Assembly (NCBI GenBank): GCA_015847255.1 | Contig: JADLZK010001344.1 | Location: forward strand, 1-64,000 | Direction: 5' to 3' | Source: Hyparrhenia diplandra | Lineage: Eukaryota > Streptophyta > Magnoliopsida > Poales > Poaceae | Length of the DNA stretch: 64,000 nucleotides | In this document: positions 10,492-19,238 of the stretch, in pieces | Layout of the letters: the number at the start of each line of letters is the position of its first letter | How positions within the stretch are numbered: position 1 is the stretch's first letter | The notes under the pieces: model-generated | What the model was told of the DNA's origin: nothing | Seen by the model: the letters and a program-made list of their open reading frames with translations, nothing else | The model's database searches: none | Program-made: the position numbers and the translations under genes

Positions 10492-11967
10492 TGTTGGTAT
10501 TTATTAAGTGCTAAAAGAATATGAAGGATTCCGCAAGCGCACAGAACACCTACCATTGTAGCTTTTCCCTAGGATGAGTATTCTAGAGTATCGTATCCAC
10601 AGGGAAGCGTTGGCTAAAGAATCTAATAACTCACAATCATGTATCTACTAACTTAGCAAACCACTAAACTAAAGTGAGGGTAAATGATAATGATAAGAGT
10701 TATGCATAATATCACACACAAGAGAATTCCTAATGATAAATGTGTAGTAGCAAGTTGAGAGGACAACGGGAGAGATCAAGGTTCCTATGTACTTCTCTAT
10801 TACTTAGGTTCTATGATAGCAATTATACTAATGCACTTTGGAGCAGCAGATCCATCCCAACTCTTGAGAAAGACTGGGAAGAAGGTAGTTGGGAGAAGGC
10901 TGCCAAAAGCTCTACGAAACACTAACCCGAACGTGGTGGATTACATCGGCCTGACAGGGCTGTCACCCCTGGGGCTACCACAACTAACCATGGGATTGGG
11001 CGCAACCGCAGGTAACCTATAGCCTAGACACCAAGTCTATACTATTGATTACAACTCTAGCTACCGCGAATAACTAGAGCCCTCAATACGAGCGGAGATG
11101 CCATGCAATAGCATAACAACTATACTTAACCAAATATATGAAAGTCATGGAAGTACATAGAGAAGATAAATATATGAATCATAAGTCTTACAAAGAAAGG
11201 ATATAAGACATACCAAACTCTGTAGACATCTCCAAAATCGGAGCGCAGCTCCACTCTCCCTAACTCTCTAGTTACTAATCTATCACATTGAAGATTCTAG
11301 CCCTAATTCTCTAGTGGAGAGGTTGTCCTCACATTGGGACACCTCCAAGACCAACAGGTCAAGAGATATGAATGGAATGAATTAGGGTTTCACCCTGGGG
11401 GCAGGGGGTCTTGTTATATAGGGGTCTCCAGGCCTCCCTCCTAGTTCCGTAGGCAATGTGGTACTAAACCTTCCACCATGTATTATGCTAATGCACATAG
11501 GCTTAGATGGGCGAATTCAGTGCGGGCCTTCTAGAGTCTTCCATTGGATGCACCATAGCCCTTGAATCCAACCGACCTTGATAGATGGACAGGGATGGCT
11601 CCTCAATGGCGGTTAGGAACCGCGTCGCCGGCGAGGTGACGGTGGGCCCCATGGCGCGGCCGCCCTTTGCTACTAGAGGCGGCCGCCCGGCACACCGCCG
11701 GGGTGGGCCCCGGCTTGTGGGTCGTGCCTTCCGGTCTCTTACGGAATGTTCTTACGTGGGTTTCAAGTTGGATTGCTTCACGGATACGTCTTTTATGTCG
11801 TAGGGCTTGCAAACTCTTGGGTGTTTTCTGTTTAATCCCTGAAAATATATAAATCACCAAAACTCGTGGAATTATGTCAGTAAAGCCCCTATGCTATGTT
11901 GATATTCATTTTAAGCCCTTATTTCAGTTTTTAAAACCCTATATATTTTATGCTATAATAGGTGTCA
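10492..11967 (-). mobile_element. Solo LTR (Athila-type, family A)
   Basis: Starts TGTTGGTATTT and ends GGTGTCA. It shares the CCGCAAGCGCAC / TTGTAGC / GTATCGTA / CCACAGGGAAG core with the other Athila-type LTRs here, and its right part shares the AAATATATAAATCACCAAAACTCG stretch. A TATATAAC box on the minus strand at about 11413-11420 gives orientation. GGGGC lies before it (10487-10491) and again at 11974-11978, six bases after the apparent end, so the target duplication is possible but not exact. The Tat1 repeat resumes immediately after. Confidence 0.8.
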
Positions 11968-11978
11968 CTTGAGGGGGC

Positions 11979-12225
11979 TAGCGGAACAAGGCTCTCCTTT
12001 CAAGAAAGAAGAGCTCGACGCGGCAGAAGAACTTCAAGACGGAGGAGAAGAACTCGAGACCTTCCAGCTCTTTGTGCCAAAAAGCAAGAAGCTCGGGGGG
12101 CTACACCCTACGGGTGCACTTTTTCAAAATTGCACTCCGTAAGATGATCTTGAAGACCATATCAAGGCCTTGCCCGAGAAGAGCAAAACAACCCTCATGA
12201 CTCGACCTTGAAATGCTCGGGGGCT
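11979..12225 (+). repeat. Tat1 3' repeat unit and polypurine tract next to the 3' LTR
   Basis: Resumes the unit cut at 10491, with GCTCGGGGGGCTACACCC at about 12091 and the hairpin 12109-12141. It ends in AAATGCTCGGGGGCT (12211-12225), which directly abuts the LTR and is the likely polypurine tract for plus-strand priming. Confidence 0.75.
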
Positions 12226-12769
12226 TGTGGATCTGAGGATCACCAAAGAACTCTACCGAGTTGTTCGCAGGGGTTCTATCCTAGCCTGCGGCCCAAACAA
12301 CCCGAGAAGGCAATAGAAGCATAGCTACGGTGACTTCATTTGTAACTAGGATAGAACACTAGTCGGGTTACCTTGTTTAGAGCTCGGGTGTTCGGTTCCT
12401 CTACGGACAACCCTCTCTCAGTATCCGACTAGGATCGTAGCGAGTTCCTTGGCCCCTTGGACTATAAAAGGCGGCCAAGGAACACCCGTAGAGGAGGAGA
12501 GCGAACGAGCATACAGAGAACACAAGCTTGGCTATGACCTTGTAAGTTTGACGGCCGATTCTCGGTGACCCCATCAATCAAAAACAGGCTCATGCCGACC
12601 GGGCGTAAAGGTCTTTACTCGATCCTTGATCGAGGGCCCGAACCAAGATATAAAAACCCCGCTCTCCATGTCACCTGCGCAACAAACCACCGGGCTCCGG
12701 GTTCGTCGAGGCCCGAACAACCGCCGCCGGTTCACCCCGTGGCGGGCTCTCGGTCGTAAAACATCGACA
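12226..12769 (+). mobile_element. 3' LTR of Tat1
   Basis: Begins TGTGGATC directly after the polypurine-like tract and ends ACATCGACA. A second copy of the same LTR lies at 46355-46880 and the first bases of a third at 13925-13938. A plus-strand TATA box, ACTATAAAAGGC (about 12460-12471), marks the promoter. Confidence 0.85.
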
Positions 12770-13938
12770 CCCTCCTCAATAGACGCCGGCGAAGTGGGAC
12801 AAGACGAAGGAACAACGATGAACTTAGCCAGCTATGGCCAAGTTTACAACACAGAGCATATCCCTCTCCCACTGCCAGTAGCATAAAGGAGTGGAGCGAC
12901 CACCGGAGAAGTCCCCTTCTACTCCGTTTCACAAGACATCCCTCACTCGCAAATTAAGAACCTCAGAAGGCTCAAGACTACACCAGGGGGCTGATCCAAC
13001 TCACTCAATGGCAACGCCATGGATCAGAAGCTCAGAGAAGCTTTTTTCTACAAGAGGAGAGATACTCCAAGAGGAAGAAGAAGCAGAGAAGAAGAAAGAC
13101 GCTCTGGTTTTCCAACAAGAAAGGCGGTCAATTTATAGGCAAAAATCGCCATGCCTATGGACCAGGTCCACAGAAGACGAGGCAATCAGCAGTGAACGGT
13201 CACCTCAATTCCAGGAGCAGCCAATTCATTGTGATGACTGCAACATGCAGACGTTTCCTGAAAAGCCGGCGCAGATAAAAAATCGCTTCTTGGCGACCGC
13301 GGATCGCACGGAAAAAGAGAAACAGTCGAAATTCTCGGAGGACAAGAAGAACCTCTAGGAGCTCTATCTACAAAAGAACTCCAAGATGCTCGGGGGCTAC
13401 AGTATACCCGGGATAGAATTTCTCCAAAAATAACTCTGGAGCGAGAAGAACTCGAAGACAGAGGAGGAGAACTCGAAGACCTTCCAGCTCTTTGTGCCGA
13501 AAAAGCAAGAAGCTCGGGGGCTACACCCTACGGGTGCACTTTTTTTTAAAAGCGCACACCGTATGATCTCAAGAATTGTGACGAGGCTTCATCCGAGAAG
13601 AGCAAAAACAGCTCTCCCGACTCAACCTCGAGATGCTCGAGGGTTTGTAGGGTGAGATCCTTCAAGAAAGAACTCAAAGACGGAGCTCTAACACGGCAAG
13701 GACTCGAAGATAGAGCCCTGATATGCCAAGAACTCGAAGACATAGGAGGAGAACTCAAAGATCTTCCGGCTCTTTGTGCTAAAAAGCAAGAAGCTCGGGG
13801 GCTACACCCTACGGGTGCACTTTTTTCAAAAGCACACATCGTATGATCTCAAGACCATATCAAGGCTTCATCCGAGAAGAGCAGAGCAGCTCTCATGACT
13901 CAACCTTGAGATGCTCGGGGGCTTGTGGATACGGGATC
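12770..13938 (+). mobile_element. Truncated second Tat1-family 3' fragment
   Basis: Starts abruptly at CCCTCCTCAATAGACG and is nearly colinear with 45207-46368. It carries GCTCGGGGGCT tracts near 13389, 13512, 13792 and 13912 and hairpins at 13529-13563 and 13810-13843. It ends with the first bases of an LTR (TGTGGATACGGGATC, 13925-13939), which then breaks into Athila sequence. The lack of an internal region before 12770 indicates a deletion or recombination junction at the 12769/12770 boundary. Confidence 0.8.
13018..13138 (-). promoter_or_regulatory. Possible antisense promoter and start in the Tat1-family fragment
   Basis: Minus strand GCCTATAAATTG (13130-13138) lies about 110 bp upstream of an ATG at 13020-13018 that opens Met-Ala-Leu-Pro-Leu-Ser-Glu-Leu and stops after about 26 codons. 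The same arrangement is at 45576-45453. It may be a decayed start of an antisense gene. This is weak evidence on its own. Confidence 0.35.
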
Positions 13939-13943
13939 AACAA

Positions 13944-13962
13944 ACTCCCCCACACTTAGCCT
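13944..13962 (-). other. Polypurine tract of AthB
   Basis: Minus strand reads GGCTAAGTGTGGGGGAGTT, directly before the place where a 3' LTR should start. Similar tracts (AAGCTTGGGGGAGCT) abut the 3' LTRs at 19224 and 52279. Confidence 0.65.
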
Positions 13963-15426
13963 TTGACTCGTCCTCGAGTGAAAGCATAAGGACTAAAGTG
14001 GTTCAATCTCCAAGATGTAGACCTGCATACAAGTTATTTCGGGCCTCACCTGTTTTGTGAGCATTCAAATGTGGCTACCAAGTTATCTTTGAACATTTGA
14101 ACAATGGAACGGCATGAATTCATATCTCCTTGCTACTACTGATGCGCAAAGACTTGGTTGATTTTTTTTGAATTTTGAAAATAAAACAGCAATGCTCCAT
14201 GGTTGATTCTCACAAAGTCACTCATTTTGTGTTTCCTTGCCGAAGCACTCTTTGCTCTCACTCATCCTATCTTTTTGCAGGGTTTTGTGGATCTTTGAGT
14301 GGAGTGATGCATACGTACCTCTGTATGTTTTGTCGAGTCAAGCTCCGGATCATTGGAGGGAAGGGCCATACTCCTAGATCGAAATGTGCAAGAGTGTGTG
14401 GAAAATATTTGTGGTATTTTTGTGGTTACTCCTTAACTCATGATCTCTCTTTTTCTTTTTGTATGCTTTTGGAGAGATACAGGCTACTTTTTATTCTATC
14501 TCTCTCTTTTTTTTGGATGAGTACTGACTTCCTCGTCGTTTATTCGGGACATTTGTCCAATTTTTCTCTTTTTCTCATACTTTTTCTGTAGCCTGTATCT
14601 TCTTTCTGCATGATACTTTTTCTGATAACCCGAGATGATCATGGTATAACATGGATGGAGTATTTATTTTGTGGATGGTAAGGGTGCATGTTGTGCGCAA
14701 TTCTCATTGTGAGAATCGGCGTGTATATGGGTGTACGTGTTTTTCGATCTTGGGAGTATGAGCCTCTCTCAACGCAGATCACAAAGCCTGACAAAACTCA
14801 ATATAGCAGGTAGTAGCTATAATGGATATTCATGTCATTATTCAGGCTTTGGTAGGATTTGTCTAAGTCAAACCAGGAGCATGCTTTATTTGAATTTTTG
14901 AAATAAAACCAAGTCTCATTGCATAAGAGAGCAAGTGTCAAGTCATTCTACCATATCTCAAAGCTCAATTGTTTAGATGAACATGGGGTCCCTAACGGTG
15001 TAGTTGCTCATCAAAGTATGGTTTTTGGCGACGAATAAAGTGTATGCATGTCATGAATCAATTGGTAGACTAGAGATGGAGTTTTGCCAACTTTGGTTCA
15101 GGTTTAGCATCATGTTTAACCATGGGAGGAAGAGAAAGTATGTCTCAAGTCAAAAAAAAATTTGAATTTATACATTGCGTACCTTGACTTGTGAGAGACG
15201 ATTGCCTCCCCCACACTTGTTTTTGTACCTATTTTATTTTCTTTTTGCACAAGACAAAAACAAGTAGAGACATACACAATATTCCAAAGACAAGCTTTAT
15301 TGAATTCATAAATAATTCAAAATACAAATGGAGGCGCACACTTGAAGGAAATACAAAATGATTGGAAAGGGAAATGCTGAAATGTAAAGTTGTGCGCGCC
15401 TATTTATTCGGGGGAGGTAGAAGTGC
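13963..15426 (-). other. AthB 3' non-coding region
   Basis: AT-rich, no supported gene. It holds a second CAAGTGTGGGGGAGGC tract on the minus strand (about 15206-15220) and phrases (AAATAAAACC, TCTCTTTTTCTC) like those in the 3' regions of the related elements at 19500 and 52560. Confidence 0.6.
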
Positions 15427-16233
15427 CTATGCAGGCCTCTTAAGGGCATGCTCCGCATTTGCGGCTTTAGCGACCCTGACAAGCTTGGTCTTAAAGCCGA
15501 GGCGGAAGGAGTCTAATTCTTTTCTAATCGCCATGTTCTCATCTTCTGCCGCTTCTACCTCATTGGTGAGTCTTTTCACTAGCGTACGCAAAGAGTTGAC
15601 TCTAGCGTTCAGCGTTGCTAGCGAAGGATCCTTAGGTACCGAGCTGCTACCGGCTGTATGCAGTGAAGAAGTACCCTCGGAACGGCTCTCAAAGACATTG
15701 GGAGCCTTCCTAGGGGCAGCCCGTGGAACCCTCAAAGGACCCTCACTACTCGAGCGACTCTCAAACACGTTCGGGGCCTTTCTAGGGGCTGCCCGAGGGA
15801 TACGAAGTGGAGCATTAGGAGATGTCGCTGGAGTGGGAGCCTTAGTAGGCTTCTTCATCAGCCCCTTTCCACGCCCACCCGCTGGTGTGTCAACACCAAC
15901 GACGGTGTAAGGGAAGCTAGCATCGGAGGTGTGGAAGGATGATGTCTCCGTCGAAGAAGAACGGCCGCCCGAAGCTTCGGGTGCCTTCCTCTTGATGCCG
16001 ATGGTGCCCACCGTAGGGCGAGGAGGGCGCCCAAGGATGCTCTTGGGTGCCACGGACCTGCCCGTGGACACCATGTTGTTCCCTCCATTTGAAGAATAGT
16101 GTGGAGGAGGGAGCATGGCAAGAGGAGCGACGGCTGATGGTTCGACCTCGTCGCTTGAGAAGGAGAGGTCTCCATCGTTAATGGAGCAAAGCGAGCGAGC
16201 GGAGTTGTAGAGGGAGAGAGCATGGCTCGCCAT
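15427..16233 (-). CDS. Uncharacterised 268-aa ORF in the 3' region of AthB
   Basis: An uninterrupted ORF with Met-Ala-Ser-His start in a good context (GCAATGG). It is Ser/Pro/Ala-rich. A ~23-residue segment is repeated twice (Pro-Arg-Ala-Ala-Pro-Arg-Lys-Ala-Pro-Asn-Val-Phe-Glu-Ser, about residues 146-191). The C-terminal ~65 residues look like a coiled coil (Leu-Asn-Ala-Arg-Val-Asn-Ser-Leu, Val-Glu-Ala-Ala-Glu-Asp-Glu-Asn). No signal peptide or membrane segment is seen. It sits between integrase and the polypurine tract, where Athila elements can carry an env-like ORF, but it does not look like an envelope protein. It has its own TATA box 94-102 bp upstream. It is open while gag-pol is badly broken. 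It could be a captured host gene or an element-specific accessory protein. Confidence 0.6.
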   Translation of the reverse strand: MASHALSLYNSARSLCSINDGDLSFSSDEVEPSAVAPLAMLPPPHYSSNGGNNMVSTGRSVAPKSILGRPPRPTVGTIGIKRKAPEASGGRSSSTETSSFHTSDASFPYTVVGVDTPAGGRGKGLMKKPTKAPTPATSPNAPLRIPRAAPRKAPNVFESRSSSEGPLRVPRAAPRKAPNVFESRSEGTSSLHTAGSSSVPKDPSLATLNARVNSLRTLVKRLTNEVEAAEDENMAIRKELDSFRLGFKTKLVRVAKAANAEHALKRPA

Positions 16234-16326
16234 TGCTGCTGGTTGGTTGAGAGTGGTAGAGGATTGGGGAGTGGTGAGAGCAAGAAGATGATTGTGTGAG
16301 GAGAGGAGAGGAGAGGTGAGGTGTGG

Positions 16327-16334
16327 TATTTATA
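16327..16334 (-). promoter_or_regulatory. TATA box of the AthB extra ORF
   Basis: Minus strand CCTATAAATACC, followed by a CT-rich leader (CCTCTCCTCTCCTCTCCTC) and the ATG at 16233. This is a typical plant core-promoter layout. Confidence 0.6.
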
Positions 16335-16567
16335 GGACAAGGCTCACCCTCTGCCTTGACACGAATCAAATAGACAGAGCAAACAACATGAATGCTATTC
16401 ATTTTCAGGGTAAAGGCTCAGGGCGAAGTTTGGGTGCCAGCGGAGCCAGCCAGGGTGCGGGCGCACCCCAGGGTGCGGGTGGACCCCCCTGGCGTCCCCC
16501 CTGGTCGAATTTTCGGCCACGTTCCTAATTGGTTTTCAAACTTCGAATCCTGTTGTTTGCCGCGCGA
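16335..16567 (-). promoter_or_regulatory. Upstream region of the extra ORF with a GC-rich motif shared with the AthB LTR
   Basis: Contains CAGGGTGCGGGCGCACCC at 16451-16468, which is exactly repeated in the AthB LTR at 44086-44103, also upstream (minus strand) of a TATA box. This suggests the ORF promoter may derive from an LTR promoter. Confidence 0.45.
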
Positions 16568-16572
16568 GCTCT
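16568..16572. repeat. Target site duplication of Tat2 (left)
   Basis: GCTCT directly before the TGTCGTC LTR end, matching 38135-38139. Confidence 0.9.
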
Positions 16573-17053
16573 TGTCGTCAGTTTATCGGCGATAGTCTAG
16601 CAGGGGTATGCCCGGCTAGTAGATAGAGCGGTAGAGGTGCGCTAGATGACTAACAGGATGTTAAGCAGAACGAGCGAAGGACAAAACACACGGGTTTTAC
16701 CCAGGTTCGGCCGCCTTGATGGCGTAAAACCTACGTCCTGCTTAGATTGTATTGATTGATTGAGAATATTGTGTCCCTCGAGGGGGATCCCTGCTCTCCT
16801 TATATAGTCCGGGGAGCAGGGTTACAGGTCGGATCCGCTCCGACAAGATCTATCCTGATCGGTTACAATAGGAAAGTATGTAGTGATTACGATTGAGCTA
16901 TACTAGGAAACTATCTTGGCGACCACGTTTAGGCCGTGATCCCCGACGATTGCGGTCTTCTAATCACCGAGGGCTTCAGTCCGTCGTCTTGGGCCGGCCT
17001 GGAAGGCCTAACCCGAAGCAGCCCGTGAGGGGATAGGGGTTCATCCCCCCACA
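16573..17053 (-). repeat. Tat2 3' LTR (left)
   Basis: TGTCGTCAGTTTATC ... CCCCCCACA, 481 bp. It carries a minus-strand TATATAAGG box at about 16799-16807. It pairs with 37661-38134. Confidence 0.92.
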
Positions 17054-17072
17054 GCTAGTCCCCGAGCACGCT
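17054..17072 (-). other. Tat2 polypurine tract
   Basis: Minus strand GCGTGCTCGGGGACTAGC directly before the 3' LTR. The CTCGGGGACT core recurs at several other places in Tat2. Confidence 0.55.
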
Positions 17073-17480
17073 GTATGCTGCAGGTGAGGGAGTCTTGATG
17101 CTTCAACCATCGGGAGGTGTTGTCGACCAGTCTTCATGCGGTGTCGACCAGACTAGTTAAGCGCCGACTAGCCTGGGACAGCTCTCGACCAGCCGCATGC
17201 GTTCCTGTTGCTTCTTTCCATTGCTTCCGACCAGTCTAGTCTTGACGAATCCGCCTGCTGGATGCTGGGTGCTCCAATGAAAAAAATCTTTTTCTTTCTG
17301 GCGAAGTGTGCCCGCGTAGAGTGAAAAAACACTCAAAAATGAATAGGATAAAAATGAGCACGATTCACCGTAGGTGAAGTGTGCCCACTTAGTCCCCGAG
17401 CCTAGGATTAGGTGAGTTATCACGTACTGCTAGGGTCTTGAGAAAATTTAATCAGTAGTCCCCGAGTAATCGGAGACCTA
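17073..17480 (-). other. Tat2 3' spacer, left part
   Basis: No gene seen. It contains two further CTCGGGGACTA copies on the minus strand (about 17392-17402 and 17457-17467) and a direct repeat of GAAGTGTGCCC (about 17304 and 17377). The spacer continues at 26466 beyond the nested element. Confidence 0.6.
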
Positions 17481-17485
17481 GCTGG
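17481..17485. repeat. Target site duplication of nested element AthE1 (left)
   Basis: GCTGG, matching 26461-26465. Confidence 0.88.
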
Positions 17486-19223
17486 TGTTGACATTTCTTA
17501 ACGCAATCACAAAAAGATGGATCTAAGACCCAACCCTAGGATGGCGCCAGAAATGTATAAGGGGATCTATCTAATAAGTTAGCTTGGATGTGGAGTTAAT
17601 CTCACATTCCAATAAAAGTTAGAATGGAAAGTTAGTTATGGTTTATGACTTTGCAACATTATCGATGGTGGAGTTAATCTCACCACGATAGGCACAAAAG
17701 CTATACCATACATTCTAGCATTGCCTACGAAACTAGTCTGTCACCCTAGCTCACAACGCTAAGAAATGCACGATGGTATTCTTAATGACACTTGATTCTC
17801 TTGCAATAAATATGAATATGATATCTGCAAGCGCACAGATAGAATAACCCATTGTAGCACTTCACCAGGAGTCTATCCAGGTATCGTATTTATATGTTCC
17901 ACAGGGAAGGGGTAGGTTATGGGTAGATTGATTGAGGTCACATGCAGTGTGGTAAAGTAGAGTAACCATATGTAATCTAACTACTACGAGCAGGGGGTAA
18001 GTCATATAAAGATAATAAAGATAAATGATAAGTGCCAAGTCAAAAGATCATCGTATGCCACTAGAATCTGTCATAAAAGGGCAAATAGATGGTATAGGTA
18101 GCATAGACAGAATATTCCTATGTTACTCCTACTTATATGTCAATGCATACTAAGATTAGTGCAATACACCTAGCAATCATGGCAGGAAAGCAATATATCT
18201 ACACATGGTGAATATTACTAAGGAAGATTAGGAACAAAACCAACCTACCATAGTAACAAAGTTCAACTAGCCCTACATTCGGGGGGTGGACTCCAAAGGA
18301 CTCAATGGGAGTATCACATCCACGATCTACCACACGTCGAGAATATAGGGTGATGTCGCGAGGCAAACGTTGTATAAACACCACATTTACACATTGTTGA
18401 CCACTCACCCAAGATATCATTAAGTGAGCGCTATACGACTCCATGCTTGAATATAAAGACAATCTAGCTATACTAAGCATATAATCATAATAAACATTGA
18501 AACATATAACTAAGAATATAATCATTAAATAGAATAAAGTCATGGCAATTGTATTCTAACAAATACTTACAAATGAGATACAAGAGAGAAGCCACGTGAA
18601 GCTTTCGCCCCCGCTACTTCTTGACTATCAGGAATCCAAGACGAACCTTGACTTCCTCTAGAACTAGCCTAGATAGCTAATGCTCTAATATGGTGGAACT
18701 AGGGCTTGGGATCTTGACTTGATGACTTGGAGTTGGAATGAATGAGAATGAATTAGGGTTTCACCCAGGGGTCAGGGGGTCTTGTTATATAGCCCTAGGC
18801 GATGCATGACAGCCCTTGGATCAAACCGACCTTGATGGATGGACTAGATTACTCCTCATAGGCGGTGGTGAACCGACCTTGAATGGGAGGCTGACAGGGG
18901 GACCCACAGGGGCGGCCGCCGCCATGCCCTGAGTGGGCCGCCGCCTGGCTCTGCCAGGTGGGCCCTACCTTCCTTCTGGTGCTCTCTGGTCTTTTCTGGA
19001 ATGTTCTAGTGTATGTTCCATATTGGGTTACGTCACGGATACGTCTTATGTCGTAGGGCTTGCAATCTCTTGGGCATTTTTTGTTTAATCCCTGAAAAAT
19101 ATATAAATCACCAAAACTAGTGGAATCATGTTAGTCAAGCCCCTATACTATGTTGATATTCATTTTAAGCCCTTATTTTCGTTTTAAAAACCTCTATATT
19201 TTATGCTATAAGATATACCAACA
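17486..19223 (-). repeat. AthE1 3' LTR (left)
   Basis: TGTTGACATTTCTTAACG ... GATATACCAACA, 1738 bp. It carries the Athila-type core (CTGCAAGCGCACAG, TTGTAGCACTTCACC, CCACAGGGAAGG) near 17827-17910 and a minus-strand TATATAAC box near 18784. An ATGGCGCCAGAAATG stretch at 17541-17555 resembles the AthB primer site. Confidence 0.9.
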
Positions 19224-19238
19224 AGCTCCCCCAAGCTT
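19224..19238 (-). other. AthE1 polypurine tract
   Basis: Minus strand AAGCTTGGGGGAGCT directly before the 3' LTR. The same tract is found at 52279. Confidence 0.7.

Larger units (their letters stand above)
1..12769 (+). mobile_element. Tat1: Ty3/gypsy Tat-lineage LTR retrotransposon, 5' end outside window
   Basis: Domains run gag, protease, RT, RNase H, second RNase H and integrase on the plus strand, followed by about 7 kb of non-pol sequence and a 3' LTR at 12226-12769. The second RNase H and the long 3' region with an antisense gene are typical of the Tat lineage. The 5' LTR and start of gag lie left of the window. The coding part carries many frameshifts and stops, so this copy is dead. 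A solo LTR (10492-11967) interrupts its 3' region. Confidence 0.9.

Noticed and set aside
10487..11978. Exact GGGGC target duplication for solo LTR A
   Set aside because: The right copy is six bases beyond the apparent LTR end, and G-tracts are frequent in this repeat, so the match is not decisive.
9880..12225. CRISPR-like array from the repeated GCTCGGGGGCT tracts
   Set aside because: Units are long and imperfect, spacers are themselves repeated, and the context is the 3' region of a plant retrotransposon.
18199..18543. Membrane-like ~110-aa ORF seen in three LTRs (also 25441-25785 and 56975-57292)
   Set aside because: It lies in the LTR R/U5 region on the minus strand and its presence follows from LTR duplication. 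The AT-rich composition explains the hydrophobic translation, and there is no promoter or start evidence.
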